Positions 51,726 through 59,929 of a DNA stretch of 64,000 nucleotides are shown here, piece by piece. How positions within the stretch are numbered: the first letter of the stretch is position 1; every line of letters starts with the position of its first letter. Where the stretch lies: NCBI GenBank assembly GCA_017397895.1, contig JAFQHP010000010.1, positions 1-64,000 of the forward strand. Direction: 5' to 3'. The stretch is from Clostridia bacterium (GTDB taxonomy: Bacteria; Bacillota; Clostridia; Christensenellales; Aristaeellaceae). Under the pieces are notes generated by a model. The model made no database searches. It was given only the letters and a program-made list of their open reading frames with translations, and was not told the origin of the DNA. The translations under genes were made by a program, and so were the position numbers.

Positions 51726-52562
51726 TTACAGACAATCCTTCAGCGCATTGCAGGCGGCGTCGAAAGCGGCATCGCTGCTGTCATAGGTGTAGGCCATCCG
51801 GGTTTCTTCCCCTGCCCGCTCCAAATCCTTCAGGCCGGAGAAAACGGTGAGATGGGGCTCAATGGTCACATGGCAGCCGCCCTTTGCCCTGAAATCCCGA
51901 AGAATTTCCGGCAGATGGCCAATGCCCTTCCCGGCAGGCACCACATGGCCGGTGGCCAGGGCGTCCTTGATGTGGAGGTACCGGGTTTTGTCCCCAAGCA
52001 TTGCCCAGGCTTCCAAAGTGTCCTGGCCGCACTGGATGAAGTTGGCGGGGTCAAAGATGTTCTGCAGGGCGGGGAACGTGTTCAAAAGCTCCAGGCACCG
52101 GGGCGCCATATCGCCGTAAATGCCCTTTTCGTTTTCGTGGCAAAGCTGCACGCCGCTGCCATCCGCAATGCGCAGCATTTCGCCCATCTGGTCCATCACC
52201 TTCTGCCGCCAGGCGTCATACTGCTCCCCGGGGATATAGAAGGAAAACATGCGCACGTTTTCCGCCTCCAGCACCTGGGAAAGGGAAAGTACATGCTTCA
52301 GCTTCTCCAGATGGGCGGCAAAATCCCCGTGAGCAATATCAATCTTTCCGATGGGCGAGCCCATGGACCACACTTTCAGCCCGTTATCGTCCAGCTTTTT
52401 GCGCACTTCCCTGGCCTTGTCCATGGAAATATCCGCAATGTTCTGGCCGTCCACGCCCCGGATTTCCAGGCCCTGCAGGCCGTTGCGCAGCATAGCCCGG
52501 ATCTGGCCGTCCACCTGGCCGCTGGCTTCATCGGCAAAGGCATAAATATTCAAGTTCTGCAT
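51726..52562 (-). CDS. Sugar phosphate isomerase/epimerase (xylose isomerase-like TIM barrel)
   Basis: 278 residues. AP-endonuclease-2 type TIM barrel: NIYAFADEASGQVDGQI at the start, GLQGLEIRGVDGQNIADIS, LCHENEKGIYGD (metal Glu), NIFDPANFIQCGQD (metal Asp), YLHIKDALATGHVVPAGKG, and CHVTIEPHL (final Glu). Likely a keto-sugar epimerase or inositol-type enzyme. Start ATG 52562 lies 9 nt after AGGAGG; the ATG at 52571 abuts the ribosome site. Confidence 0.88.
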   Translation of the reverse strand: MQNLNIYAFADEASGQVDGQIRAMLRNGLQGLEIRGVDGQNIADISMDKAREVRKKLDDNGLKVWSMGSPIGKIDIAHGDFAAHLEKLKHVLSLSQVLEAENVRMFSFYIPGEQYDAWRQKVMDQMGEMLRIADGSGVQLCHENEKGIYGDMAPRCLELLNTFPALQNIFDPANFIQCGQDTLEAWAMLGDKTRYLHIKDALATGHVVPAGKGIGHLPEILRDFRAKGGCHVTIEPHLTVFSGLKDLERAGEETRMAYTYDSSDAAFDAACNALKDCL

Positions 52563-52653
52563 ACACTGCATCCTCCTGTATCGTTCATAATGCTTTTCTT
52601 ATTTTACCATACCCGGAAGAAAAAGGGTAGCCCATCCCGCCATTTTGTTCATA

Positions 52654-52692
52654 AGAAAAGCACGAAGAAATTTCTTCGTGCCATTGTTTTTT
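52654..52692. terminator. Bidirectional terminator
   Basis: GCACGAAGAAA pairs with TTTCTTCGTGC with almost no loop (52660-52681); flanked by CTTTTCTT on the minus and TTTTTTA on the plus strand. Confidence 0.75.
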
Positions 52693-52894
52693 ATTCTTCC
52701 GTCATCCGGCCCAGCATTTTGTACAAAATGCGGTACAGCGTTACGGCCTCATCCGCCTCCATGTTTGTACACCCGGCAATCTGCCCGGGGACGGCATCCG
52801 CTGTTTGAAGGCGATCCCGCTCCGCACACCTGCCGTCCCGGTCAGGCTTTGTGCGGAGCCATGTCTTGGGCGGCGCAGGCCCTGCAAAATGCAC
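52691..52894 (-). CDS. Possible small protein or gene remnant
   Basis: A 67-codon frame ending VTLYRILYKMLGRMTEE immediately before a terminator on the same strand, which suggests a real 3' end. The N-terminal half (MHFAGPAPPKTWLRTKPDRD) reads like out-of-frame DNA and there is no good ribosome site, so the gene may be decayed, with only the last 23 codons from ATG 52759 original. A perfect 18-bp palindrome lies inside it (52714-52731). Confidence 0.3.
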   Translation of the reverse strand: MHFAGPAPPKTWLRTKPDRDGRCAERDRLQTADAVPGQIAGCTNMEADEAVTLYRILYKMLGRMTEE

Positions 52895-52925
52895 CTAAAC
52901 TCATGATACACCTCTTGGAGAATTT

Positions 52926-54149
52926 TTATTCCGGCAAACGGTAATAGTATGTTTTTTCTTGCTGCTCACGAATCAGTTTTCCATCGGCTGCCATTTGATT
53001 CAGAACAGCCATAGCCTTCTGATTGGATTTCTGCCCGAGCGCACCGGATAGCGCCATCAGATCCAAAACAGTATAGCGCCTGCCGGCCTCCATACATTTA
53101 CATACGGATTCTTCCATTGCCTTTCTCTCATCCCCGGATACCCGCATGGCATTGACCGGATCCTTGGGGAAAGGGACGGCGTGCGCTATTTCCAACTTCG
53201 CATCCTCCGCAAACTTTTCCATATCCGCATCGAAATTCCGCTTTGCCTGCGTATACTTTTCGTCAGCAAGGGAAATATCCCGCTCTGCCTGCTCCAGCGC
53301 CGCCTGCGTCTCCTGAATCTGCTTCCTGGCGGCGGCCTTTTTTACGATTGCCAAAGCGCCAAGGGTTGCCAGTTCCTGTTCAGCCGCTTCTTTTTTCTTC
53401 CGGCTTTCCCGACGAAGGGTTTCAGCCAGAAAAATGCTTTCCTTGTGCTCATTCTCCATTTTCATCAGACACTCTTCCCGATGAGCCGTTATTTTCTCCA
53501 AAAGCATTTTTTCACGAAGTGACTGAATTTCCTTCATCTTTTTCTCATGGCTTTGGGCTGCGCTCTGCTGGGCAGAAAGGCGGGCTGATTGCTGTGCCTG
53601 CTTTTCTTCTTCACGGCGCATGCGTGCCGCTGCCGCTTCTTCTTCCTGCCGCTTCCATTTCATGGCCCTGTAAGCACCGCAATCCGGATGATTGTCCAGC
53701 GTGCTTTCCCAGAAGGCCTCTATCATTTTTGCGCTCAATGAAGCATCCAGCTCTTTTCCGGCAGAAGCTACCTCCCTCCGGTCCAGCGAAGCCGAAACAG
53801 AGAAATTGATTTCAAAGCCGTTGATCTCTTTGATGGTTTCATATACAGCGTCGATGGATTCAATGGACGGATTTTCAGCCAGCAATGCACGGCAGGCAAT
53901 ATCAAAGGTATGAACTATTCTCTCCCGCTCTTTGATGATCCGGTTCGTCTGCTCCGCCGCTTTGTGTGCAACACTGAATGCCCGGCCGATTTCCGCCACG
54001 CCAAAGCCAACGCTTGTTGCCCTTTCGGTTTCTGCCATTGAATCAGCCAATGTTCTTTTCAAAGCGTTCAGTTTCGCTTTGACCTGCGAAACCTTTTCCA
54101 TCATTTTTTTGTCAACCTCTCCGCCCCCGGAGAACGTGCCTGCACTCAT
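52926..54149 (-). CDS. Coiled-coil protein with C-terminal winged-helix-like domain
   Basis: 407 residues without signal or membrane segments. A helical N-terminal domain to about 150. Then a long charged coiled coil from about 160 to 320 (KRQEEEAAAARMRREEEKQA, EEKTKKA-type heptads) interrupted by a hydrophobic patch LATLGALAIVKKAA. The C-terminal 75 residues (RYTVLDLMALSGALGQKSNQ, AVLNQMAADGKLIREQQEKT, YYYRLPE) look like a winged helix. Good ribosome site GAGGTG. AT-richer than most neighbours. Not recognised; could be a structural or defence-associated accessory protein beside the TIR gene. Confidence 0.7.
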   Translation of the reverse strand: MSAGTFSGGGEVDKKMMEKVSQVKAKLNALKRTLADSMAETERATSVGFGVAEIGRAFSVAHKAAEQTNRIIKERERIVHTFDIACRALLAENPSIESIDAVYETIKEINGFEINFSVSASLDRREVASAGKELDASLSAKMIEAFWESTLDNHPDCGAYRAMKWKRQEEEAAAARMRREEEKQAQQSARLSAQQSAAQSHEKKMKEIQSLREKMLLEKITAHREECLMKMENEHKESIFLAETLRRESRKKKEAAEQELATLGALAIVKKAAARKQIQETQAALEQAERDISLADEKYTQAKRNFDADMEKFAEDAKLEIAHAVPFPKDPVNAMRVSGDERKAMEESVCKCMEAGRRYTVLDLMALSGALGQKSNQKAMAVLNQMAADGKLIREQQEKTYYYRLPE

Positions 54150-54583
54150 TTATTTCACCTCTGTCTTCTTATCATACCACACATCCGCTGCCCTGGCAAA
54201 TTCCTGTCACTTTTCCCTGCCCCCTGTCAGGCACCGCCGAAGAGCCCTTTCGCCCATGCAGAAGTTGTATGCTCCGGCAAAACAAAAAAACGACGCGTCA
54301 AACCACGTCGTCTTTCCTGTGGTATGTCCGATATCAATCTGCACCTGATCAGGACGGATGGAATGCTTAACTTGGTTCAGGTATAGAAAAATGCACCCAA
54401 CCAGCGCAGGTGGGTGCATTTCATATTTAGGCAATCTTGATCTATTCTGGCATCGTTCCCGGCAGTGGAGTGAGATATCCCAAATACTACATATTCCCGG
54501 GTGCATTTGCCGTTTTGCATTAGTATTCTGCAAGAACATAAAGAAAAGGACTGAAACCTTGTATCAAAGTTTCAGTCCTTTTA
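54150..54583. other. Intergenic region with three hairpins, no credible gene
   Basis: Contains a minus-strand terminator-like hairpin (about 54288-54318, ACGACG...CGTCGT then seven T on the minus strand), a perfect AAATGCACCCA...TGGGTGCATTT hairpin (about 54388-54421), and AAAAGGACTGAAAC...GTTTCAGTCCTTTT (54545-54580), the terminator of tRNA-Arg. The first terminator has no recognisable gene upstream, so an unannotated minus-strand transcript across 54320-54540 is possible. Confidence 0.5.
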
Positions 54584-54660
54584 TGGCACACCCGGCGGGA
54601 TTCGAACCCACGGCCTTCCGCTTAGGAGGCGGACGCTCTATCCTGCTGAGCTACGGGTGC
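54584..54660 (-). tRNA. tRNA-Arg (anticodon CCT)
   Basis: A complete 77-nt cloverleaf with encoded CCA on the minus strand. Acceptor GCACCCG/CGGGTGT, D-arm GCTCAGCAGGATAGAGC, anticodon loop CTCCTAA (anticodon CCT, reading AGG), T-loop TTCGAAT. Promoter upstream: TTGCAC (54695-54700), 17 bp, TATAAT (54672-54677) on the minus strand. Confidence 0.95.
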
Positions 54661-54794
54661 ACAACATTGAAATTATAGCACAACGGAAACATATGTGCAA
54701 GGGCACAGCCGGCCGGAATGGCGCGAAAATTTTTCGGCACCTTTCGCATCGCAGCTGAGGAGGGGAAAAAACGCCGGCCGGACTGCTTTTGTTC

Positions 54795-54823
54795 TTGACT
54801 TTTACGGTGGCATTTTGTATACT
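54795..54823 (+). promoter_or_regulatory. Promoter of tRNA-Ser
   Basis: TTGACT (54795-54800), 17 bp, TATACT (54818-54823). Confidence 0.8.
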
Positions 54824-54848
54824 GAATGTTGCCCGTTGAACCGAATGT

Positions 54849-54939
54849 GGAGACGTATCGAAGCGGTCATAACGGGGCGCACTCGAAATGCGTTGGGCTG
54901 TAACAGGTCCCGTGGGTTCGAATCCCACCGTCTCCGCCA
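54849..54939 (+). tRNA. tRNA-Ser (anticodon CGA)
   Basis: A 91-nt class II tRNA with a long variable arm and encoded CCA. Acceptor GGAGACG/CGTCTCC, anticodon stem GCGCA/TGCGT around loop CTCGAAA (anticodon CGA, reading TCG), variable arm GGGCTGTAACAGGTCCC region, T-arm GTGGG-TTCGAAT-CCCAC. Confidence 0.95.
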
Positions 54940-54941
54940 AC

Positions 54942-54974
54942 GACCGGGAAAGCAACGGCTTCCCCGGTTTTTTG
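54942..54974 (+). terminator. Terminator of tRNA-Ser
   Basis: ACCGGGAAAGC-AAC-GGCTTCCCCGGT (one mismatch), followed by six T. Confidence 0.85.
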
Positions 54975-54988
54975 TTGCTCCTTTTTCT

Positions 54989-56242
54989 TTACATGCCTGC
55001 CAGGTACTCTTCCGCCATATGCACGGCCACGGCGCCGTCTGCCACCGCGGTCACCACCTGGCGCAGCACCTTCGTGCGCACATCCCCCACGGCATACACG
55101 CCGGGAAGCGCGGTTTTGGTATCTTCCCCGGCCACAATGTAGCCGTTTTCCAGGGGCAGCTGGCCTTCTGCCAGTTCTGTGGCGGGCTGGCGGCCAATGC
55201 TGATAAACACGCCCTGGCAGGGAATGTCCGTCTTTTCGCCGGTGCGTGCATCCTTCACCCGTACGCCGGTCACGTCCCCGTCATGCAGGAAAGCATCCAC
55301 CACGCTGTTCCAGCAGAACGTCACGTTTCCTGCCTGCATCAGCGGATTGTAATACACCCTCTCCGCCCGCAGCTTGTCCCGCCGGTGCACCACGATCACC
55401 TTTTCCGCAATGCGGCTCAAAAGCAGGGCGTCCGCCGCCGCCGAATTGCCGCCGCCCACTACAACCACCGTCTTTCCCCGGTAAAACATACCGTCGCAGG
55501 CGGCGCAATAGGCCACGCCCCGGCCCAGCAGCTTTTCTTCCTCCGCCAGGCCAAGTTTCCGCGGCCCGGCGCCCATGGCCAGCACCACCGTGCGGGCATG
55601 GAGCGCCCCTTCGCTGGTTTCCAGCGCTTTGATTTCCTTTTGCAGCTCCACCCGTTTTACCAGCGCATGCAGGGTTTTGGTGCCAAAGCGCTCCGCCTGC
55701 TTTTGCATCTGCTCCGCCAGTGTATAGCCGTCAATCCCCTCTGCAAAGCCGGGGTAATTATCAATCTGATGGGTCAGCGCCATTTGCCCGCCGGCAGAAA
55801 GCCGCTCCACCACCAGCACATCCAGCCCTGCCCGCGCTGCATACAGTGCCGCCGTATACCCGCCGGGACCGCCGCCGATCACGATCATATCGTACACATG
55901 GCGATCCGCTTCTTTCTCTTTTTTGGGCAGCACCTTTTCCAGAAAAGCTTCGATATGTGCCCGGGACGGCGGCTCCACAATCTGGCCCAGCGGTTCGCCT
56001 CTCTGATACAGCCGCAGCGTGGGAATGCGGCGGATATCCTGCCGCTGGCGAATGCCCTCAAATGTATCCACATTGATCTTCACCAACGTCATTTCCCCGG
56101 CATATTCATCGGCCAGCTGATCGTAGGCTTTCTCAATGCGCCTGCAATCGCCGCACCATGGCGCCCAGAAATCCGCCAGTACCGTTTTTCCGCTCTTCAC
56201 CAGTTCTTCCAGCTGCCGCTCATTGATCTCCATGGCCGCCAT
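54989..56242 (-). CDS. Thioredoxin-thioredoxin reductase fusion protein
   Basis: 417 residues: an N-terminal thioredoxin domain (about 1-105) whose active site is WCGDC (Cys30, Cys33) instead of the canonical WCGPC, with the cis-proline RRIPTLRLY. A short Lys/Glu linker leads to a complete low-molecular-weight thioredoxin reductase: FAD GGGPGG 123-128, redox CAAC 246-249, NADPH-binding GGGNSAAA 263-270, and a final VYAVGDVR. One polypeptide would carry NADPH-to-disulfide reduction. Start ATG 56242 follows GGGAGG; the upstream in-frame region is not conserved. Confidence 0.9.
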   Translation of the reverse strand: MAAMEINERQLEELVKSGKTVLADFWAPWCGDCRRIEKAYDQLADEYAGEMTLVKINVDTFEGIRQRQDIRRIPTLRLYQRGEPLGQIVEPPSRAHIEAFLEKVLPKKEKEADRHVYDMIVIGGGPGGYTAALYAARAGLDVLVVERLSAGGQMALTHQIDNYPGFAEGIDGYTLAEQMQKQAERFGTKTLHALVKRVELQKEIKALETSEGALHARTVVLAMGAGPRKLGLAEEEKLLGRGVAYCAACDGMFYRGKTVVVVGGGNSAAADALLLSRIAEKVIVVHRRDKLRAERVYYNPLMQAGNVTFCWNSVVDAFLHDGDVTGVRVKDARTGEKTDIPCQGVFISIGRQPATELAEGQLPLENGYIVAGEDTKTALPGVYAVGDVRTKVLRQVVTAVADGAVAVHMAEEYLAGM

Positions 56243-56406
56243 TTTTATTTCCTCCCATCCGATCACATGCATTTTTTTCTCATTGCCTATATTATATACC
56301 TGTCCCGCCAAAAAGGAAACGGGACATGCGTATATTATTTTTTCACGAACAGTCACTATTTACTCTTTGTTCCTTCCGTTCGGGAGATTTTCATAAGGGT
56401 CAAATA

Positions 56407-56460
56407 AGGGTCAAAACCAAAGAAAAAAGCCCTGAACCCCTTATGTTTCAAGGCTTTTTA
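56407..56460 (-). terminator. Terminator at the distal end of the ssrA cassette array
   Basis: Minus strand AAAGCCTTGAA...TTCAGGGCTTTTTT (one mismatch). Upstream, 56395-56415 carries a direct repeat of AAGGGTCAAA. Confidence 0.7.
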
Positions 56461-56921
56461 TGGTGGAGGTGAGGGGAATTGCTCTCGCCTCACGGCTCGG
56501 TCACCGCGGCTCTGGCAGCCCACCGGGCTGCCATTCACTACCGCTCCAGTTCAATTCCCCTCCCCTTTTATTCGCAATAAAAAAACGCCACCGCTTGGGT
56601 GGCATTTTTATTGGTGGAGGTGAGGGGAATTGCTCTCGCCTCACGGCTCGGTCACTGCGGCTCTGGCAGCCCACCGGGCTGCCATTCACTACCGCTCCAG
56701 TTCAATTCCCCTCGCCTTTTCTTTCGCAAAGAAAAATGCCTCCCTTTTCAGGGAGGTCATTTTCTTTGGTGGAGGTGAGGGGAATTGCTCTCGCCTCACG
56801 GCTCGGTCATCGCGGCTCTGGCAGCCCACTGGGCTGCCATTCACCACCGCTTTAGTTCAATTCCCCTCACCTTTTCTTTCGTAAAGAAAAATGCCTCCCT
56901 TTTCAGGGAGGTCATTTTCTT
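56461..56921. repeat. Array of three 105-bp tmRNA-3'-end cassettes, each with a terminator
   Basis: Near-identical copies at 56461-56565, 56612-56716 and 56767-56871 (each exactly 105 bp; starts 151 and 155 bp apart, and the ssrA 3' end at 56922 is another 155 bp on). Each begins with TGGTGGAGGTGAGGGGAATT, the reverse complement of the ssrA 3' end including CCA, and ends with TTCAATTCCCCTC-CC, the same sequence inverted. The core has a GGCAGCCC/GGGCTGCC hairpin. Between copies lie terminator hairpins (CCTCCCTTTTCAGGGAGG twice, GCCACC-GCTTG-GGTGGC once) followed by T-rich runs on the minus strand; the one next to ssrA (56882-56921) is its terminator. Confidence 0.9.
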
Positions 56922-57270
56922 TGGTGGAGGTGAGGGGAATTGAACCCCTGTCCGAAGATTCAGTTGTACAGGTTTCTCCGAGCGCAGACAGGATATTGAC
57001 ATTCCCTCCGCTGCACGCCTCCTGACAGGCTTACAGCTTCAGTAGCTTCATAATACCGGGCACGCCGCAAAGCTTAGGCGGCCCTGTTCCCTACTTAAAT
57101 CACGCCGGGATCCTGAGCCGTAGGCAACTCAGGGCCGACGCGCTGCATTAAGCAGCGAAAGCGTACTGATTATTGTCAGTTAATTTTAAAGTTCCCCGTT
57201 TTTAAGCGGCCAGGGTCCGCTGCTCGCTTCCCATACCCCCGACGATCCCCGTCGAAACCAGTACACCCCC
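56922..57270 (-). ncRNA. ssrA: Transfer-messenger RNA (tmRNA)
   Basis: 349 nt on the minus strand. 5' end GGGGGTGTACTGGTTTCGAC and 3' end TTCAATTCCCCTCACCTCCACCA form the tRNA-like domain (7-bp acceptor with one G-U, encoded CCA). The tag frame reads ...ACT GAC AAT AAT CAG TAC GCT TTC GCT GCT TAA, i.e. a proteolysis tag ending DNNQYAFAA; the resume codon is probably GAC or ACT and cannot be fixed by eye. Rescues stalled ribosomes with SmpB, encoded 20 bp upstream on the same strand. Confidence 0.95.
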
Positions 57271-57289
57271 AGGGATCCGTACGCTTTTT

Positions 57290-57757
57290 TTACTCGGCGC
57301 GGCCACGCATGGCACGTTCCATTTCCCGCTTGACATCCTTTTCCGCCATGGTTGCCCGCTTGTCATGCAGGTGTTTGCCGCGGCAAAGGCCCAGGTTCAT
57401 TTTCATGCGGCCGTTTTTCAGGTACACATCCAGCGGGATCAGGGAATAGCCCTGCCGCTGCACCTGGGCACCCAGCTTGCGGATTTCGCTTTTGTGGAGC
57501 AAAAGACGCTTGGGGCGCAGGGGATCGGTGTTGAAAATGCTGCCCTGTTCGTAGGGGCTGATGTGCATCCCCTGCACCAGCACTTCCCCGTTTTTCACCA
57601 TGGCAAAGCTTTCCTTCAGGTTCACCTTGCCCTGGCGCATGCTTTTCACTTCCGTGCCCTTCAGCTCAATGCCGCACTCCAGCGATTCTTCAATAAAGTA
57701 ATCGTGGCGTGCTTTGCGGTTTTGTGCAATGGGCTTGATTCCCGGCGTTTTCGGCAT
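57290..57757 (-). CDS. smpB: SsrA-binding protein SmpB
   Basis: 155-residue partner of tmRNA. Family motifs: [74 protein letters not shown] and the basic tail [18 protein letters not shown]. Start ATG 57757 follows AAGGAGGG. Directly upstream of ssrA in the same direction, a common arrangement. Confidence 0.97.
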   Translation of the reverse strand: MPKTPGIKPIAQNRKARHDYFIEESLECGIELKGTEVKSMRQGKVNLKESFAMVKNGEVLVQGMHISPYEQGSIFNTDPLRPKRLLLHKSEIRKLGAQVQRQGYSLIPLDVYLKNGRMKMNLGLCRGKHLHDKRATMAEKDVKREMERAMRGRAE

Positions 57758-57827
57758 TGCACGCCCTCCTTTCTTCATTGCAGGAATATATTATACAGGA
57801 AAGCCGCAAAAAATGCAAACTTTTGTT

Positions 57828-58295
57828 TTAGTCCGGGTACACAAACCGACGGTGCTGCCGCAGTTCCTGCTGGTAGCGGGCAATGTAATGCTTGGCCATG
57901 TTCAGGTTCTGCTCGCTGTAATTGCCGCATTCCTCCGGCCTGGCCCCGGGAATATCCCCTTCAAAGTTCACAATGAAGGTGCACATTTCGTCCACCAGAG
58001 GAAATGCTTCCTCCGCTGTCCAATCGCCGAACAAAAGCAGATAGCAGCCGGTACGGCAGCCCATGGGGCCAAAGTACACCACATCGTTTTTCTTTTCGTG
58101 GTTGCGAAGGAAGGTGGCGCCCAGGTGCTCAATGGTGTGCAGCGCAGGCACGTCAATCACCGGCTCCCTGTTGGGGGCTGTGATGCGCAGGTCAAAGGTG
58201 GTCACCGCCTGACCGCCTTTTTCGTCTCTTCGGGATACATACAGCCCAGGAAACAGGTTCAGGTGATTGATGCGAAAGCTGGCAATGCGTTCCAT
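57828..58295 (-). CDS. luxS: S-ribosylhomocysteine lyase LuxS
   Basis: 155-residue metalloenzyme cleaving S-ribosylhomocysteine to homocysteine and the autoinducer-2 precursor DPD. Metal ligands His53 and His57 (HTIEH) and Cys123 (EECGNY); catalytic Cys84 in GCRTGCYLLL. Full length and all key residues present. Works downstream of MtnN (31041-31730). Confidence 0.97.
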   Translation of the reverse strand: MERIASFRINHLNLFPGLYVSRRDEKGGQAVTTFDLRITAPNREPVIDVPALHTIEHLGATFLRNHEKKNDVVYFGPMGCRTGCYLLLFGDWTAEEAFPLVDEMCTFIVNFEGDIPGARPEECGNYSEQNLNMAKHYIARYQQELRQHRRFVYPD

Positions 58296-58311
58296 AAAAT
58301 GACTCCTTCAC

Positions 58312-58342
58312 TGAAAAGGGAGGCGGCTGTTTACCGCCTCCC
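58312..58342 (-). terminator. Terminator of glgA
   Basis: Minus strand GGGAGGCGG-TAAACAG-CCGCCTCCC followed by TTTTC. Confidence 0.85.
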
Positions 58343-58351
58343 CTGTTTTGC

Positions 58352-59929
58352 TTATTCAGCCGTTTCGGCCTTCTTCTTCCGGGGGGCACGGGGCTTCTTG
58401 GGCTTTTCTTCCGCCGCCACATCCACCACGACATCCACCTTGGGCTTGCGGGGTGCACGGGGCTTTTTGGCCTTGGGGGCTTCCTGCTCCTGCTGGCGCA
58501 GCATGTGCTGGTACAAAGACAGGTATGTTTCAGCGGAATGGTCCCAGGAATAATCGCCTTCCATGCCGCGCTTTTGCAGCATCTTCCACACGGCCTTGTT
58601 GCTGTTGTAGAAGTACAGGGCACGGCGCAGGGTGAAGAGCATATCGTGGGCGTTATAGTTGAAGAAGGTGAAGCCGTTGCCGGCGTTATTGGCTTCGTTG
58701 TAGGAAAGCACGGTGTCCCGCAGGCCGCCGGTTTCGCGCACCACGGGCAGGGTGCCGTAGCGCAGGGCGATCATCTGGCTCAGGCCGCAGGGCTCAAACT
58801 GGCTGGGCATGAGGAAGATATCGCTGCCGGCATAGATGCGGTGGGCCAGGGCGCCGTCCATGCGGAAACGGGCGGCCACACGGCCCTGATAATGCTGCTC
58901 AGCCCAGCTGAACAAGTTCACATACCGGGCATCGCCCATGCCCAGCACCACCAACTGCACGTCTTCCGCCATGATTTCGCCGATCACACGGTCAATCAGG
59001 TCCAGGCCCTTCTGGTTGCTCAGGCGGGTAATGAGAGAAATGATGGGCACATCGGCGCGCACTTCCAGGCCCAGTTCCTTCTGCAGCTCTTCCTTGCAGA
59101 CGGCCTTGCCGCTCATGTCGTCGGAAGTGTAGACGGCGGGAATGAGGGGATCGCCGGCGGGGTTGTATTCGCCGATATCAATGCCGTTGAGCACACCGGA
59201 CAGGCTTTCCTTCCGGGCACGGAGCAGGCCGTCCATGCGTTCGCCGTAATAAGCAGTCTGGATTTCTTCGGCATAGGAGGGGCTGACGGTGGTGATTTCA
59301 TCGGAATACACCAGGGCTGCCTTCATGAAGTTGGCGCAGCCGTAGCATTCCAGCTTGTCATCGGTGAACAGGCTGTCCCCAAGACCCAGCACATCCTGCA
59401 CTTCGGGAATACCGAAAATGCCCTGATACTGCAGGTTATGGATGGTGAACACGGTTTTGATGTTGCTGTAGAAGGGCAGATGCTGATACTGGATTTTCAA
59501 AAGCGCCGGGATCATACCCGCCTGCCAGTCATGGGCGTGGAGGATATCGGGGGCAAAGTCCAGCAGGGGCAGGGCGTTCAGGCAGGCCCTGTCAAAGAAG
59601 CCGTAGCGTTCGTATTCATCGCCGCCCATACCGTAGATATAGCTGCGGCCGAAGTAATACTTATTGTCCACGAAATACCAGGTGACGCCGTCTTTTTCCA
59701 GCGCTTCAATACCGCAGTACTGCTTGCGCCAGCCCAGCTCCACCTCAAAATCAATCACATGCTTCATCTGCGCCACATAATCGTGGGGAATCATGCTGTA
59801 CAAAGGCAGCATCACCCGCACGTCATGGCCCTTTTTCGCCAGCACGGGGGCCAGTGCGCCCACCACGTCTGCCAAACCGCCGGTCTTGCAGAAAGGTACG
59901 CATTCAGAAGCCGTAAAGAGAATTTTCAT
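58352..59929 (-). CDS. glgA: Glycogen synthase GlgA with basic C-terminal tail
   Basis: 525 residues, ADP-glucose:alpha-1,4-glucan glucosyltransferase (GT5). KTGGLADVVGALAPVL at residues 15-30, HAHDWQAGMIPALLK, and the C-terminal PSQFEPCGLSQMIALRYGTL with ETGGLRDTV. A typical GlgA ends at about 480; here a tail of roughly 45 residues follows, rich in Lys-Pro-Arg-Ala repeats (KKPRAPRKPK and KPKKPRAPRKKK) around an acidic-hydrophobic spacer. Last gene of the glg cluster. Confidence 0.95.
   Translation of the reverse strand: MKILFTASECVPFCKTGGLADVVGALAPVLAKKGHDVRVMLPLYSMIPHDYVAQMKHVIDFEVELGWRKQYCGIEALEKDGVTWYFVDNKYYFGRSYIYGMGGDEYERYGFFDRACLNALPLLDFAPDILHAHDWQAGMIPALLKIQYQHLPFYSNIKTVFTIHNLQYQGIFGIPEVQDVLGLGDSLFTDDKLECYGCANFMKAALVYSDEITTVSPSYAEEIQTAYYGERMDGLLRARKESLSGVLNGIDIGEYNPAGDPLIPAVYTSDDMSGKAVCKEELQKELGLEVRADVPIISLITRLSNQKGLDLIDRVIGEIMAEDVQLVVLGMGDARYVNLFSWAEQHYQGRVAARFRMDGALAHRIYAGSDIFLMPSQFEPCGLSQMIALRYGTLPVVRETGGLRDTVLSYNEANNAGNGFTFFNYNAHDMLFTLRRALYFYNSNKAVWKMLQKRGMEGDYSWDHSAETYLSLYQHMLRQQEQEAPKAKKPRAPRKPKVDVVVDVAAEEKPKKPRAPRKKKAETAE

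Noticed and set aside
54207..54539. A 110-codon minus-strand frame between tRNA-Arg and the coiled-coil gene
   Set aside because: It crosses two hairpins, one a terminator on the same strand, lacks a ribosome site and shows no recognisable domain.
56461..57270. Regularly spaced repeats resembling a CRISPR array
   Set aside because: Units are 105 bp, repeat the tmRNA 3' end and are separated by terminators; no short direct repeats with unique spacers and no cas genes.
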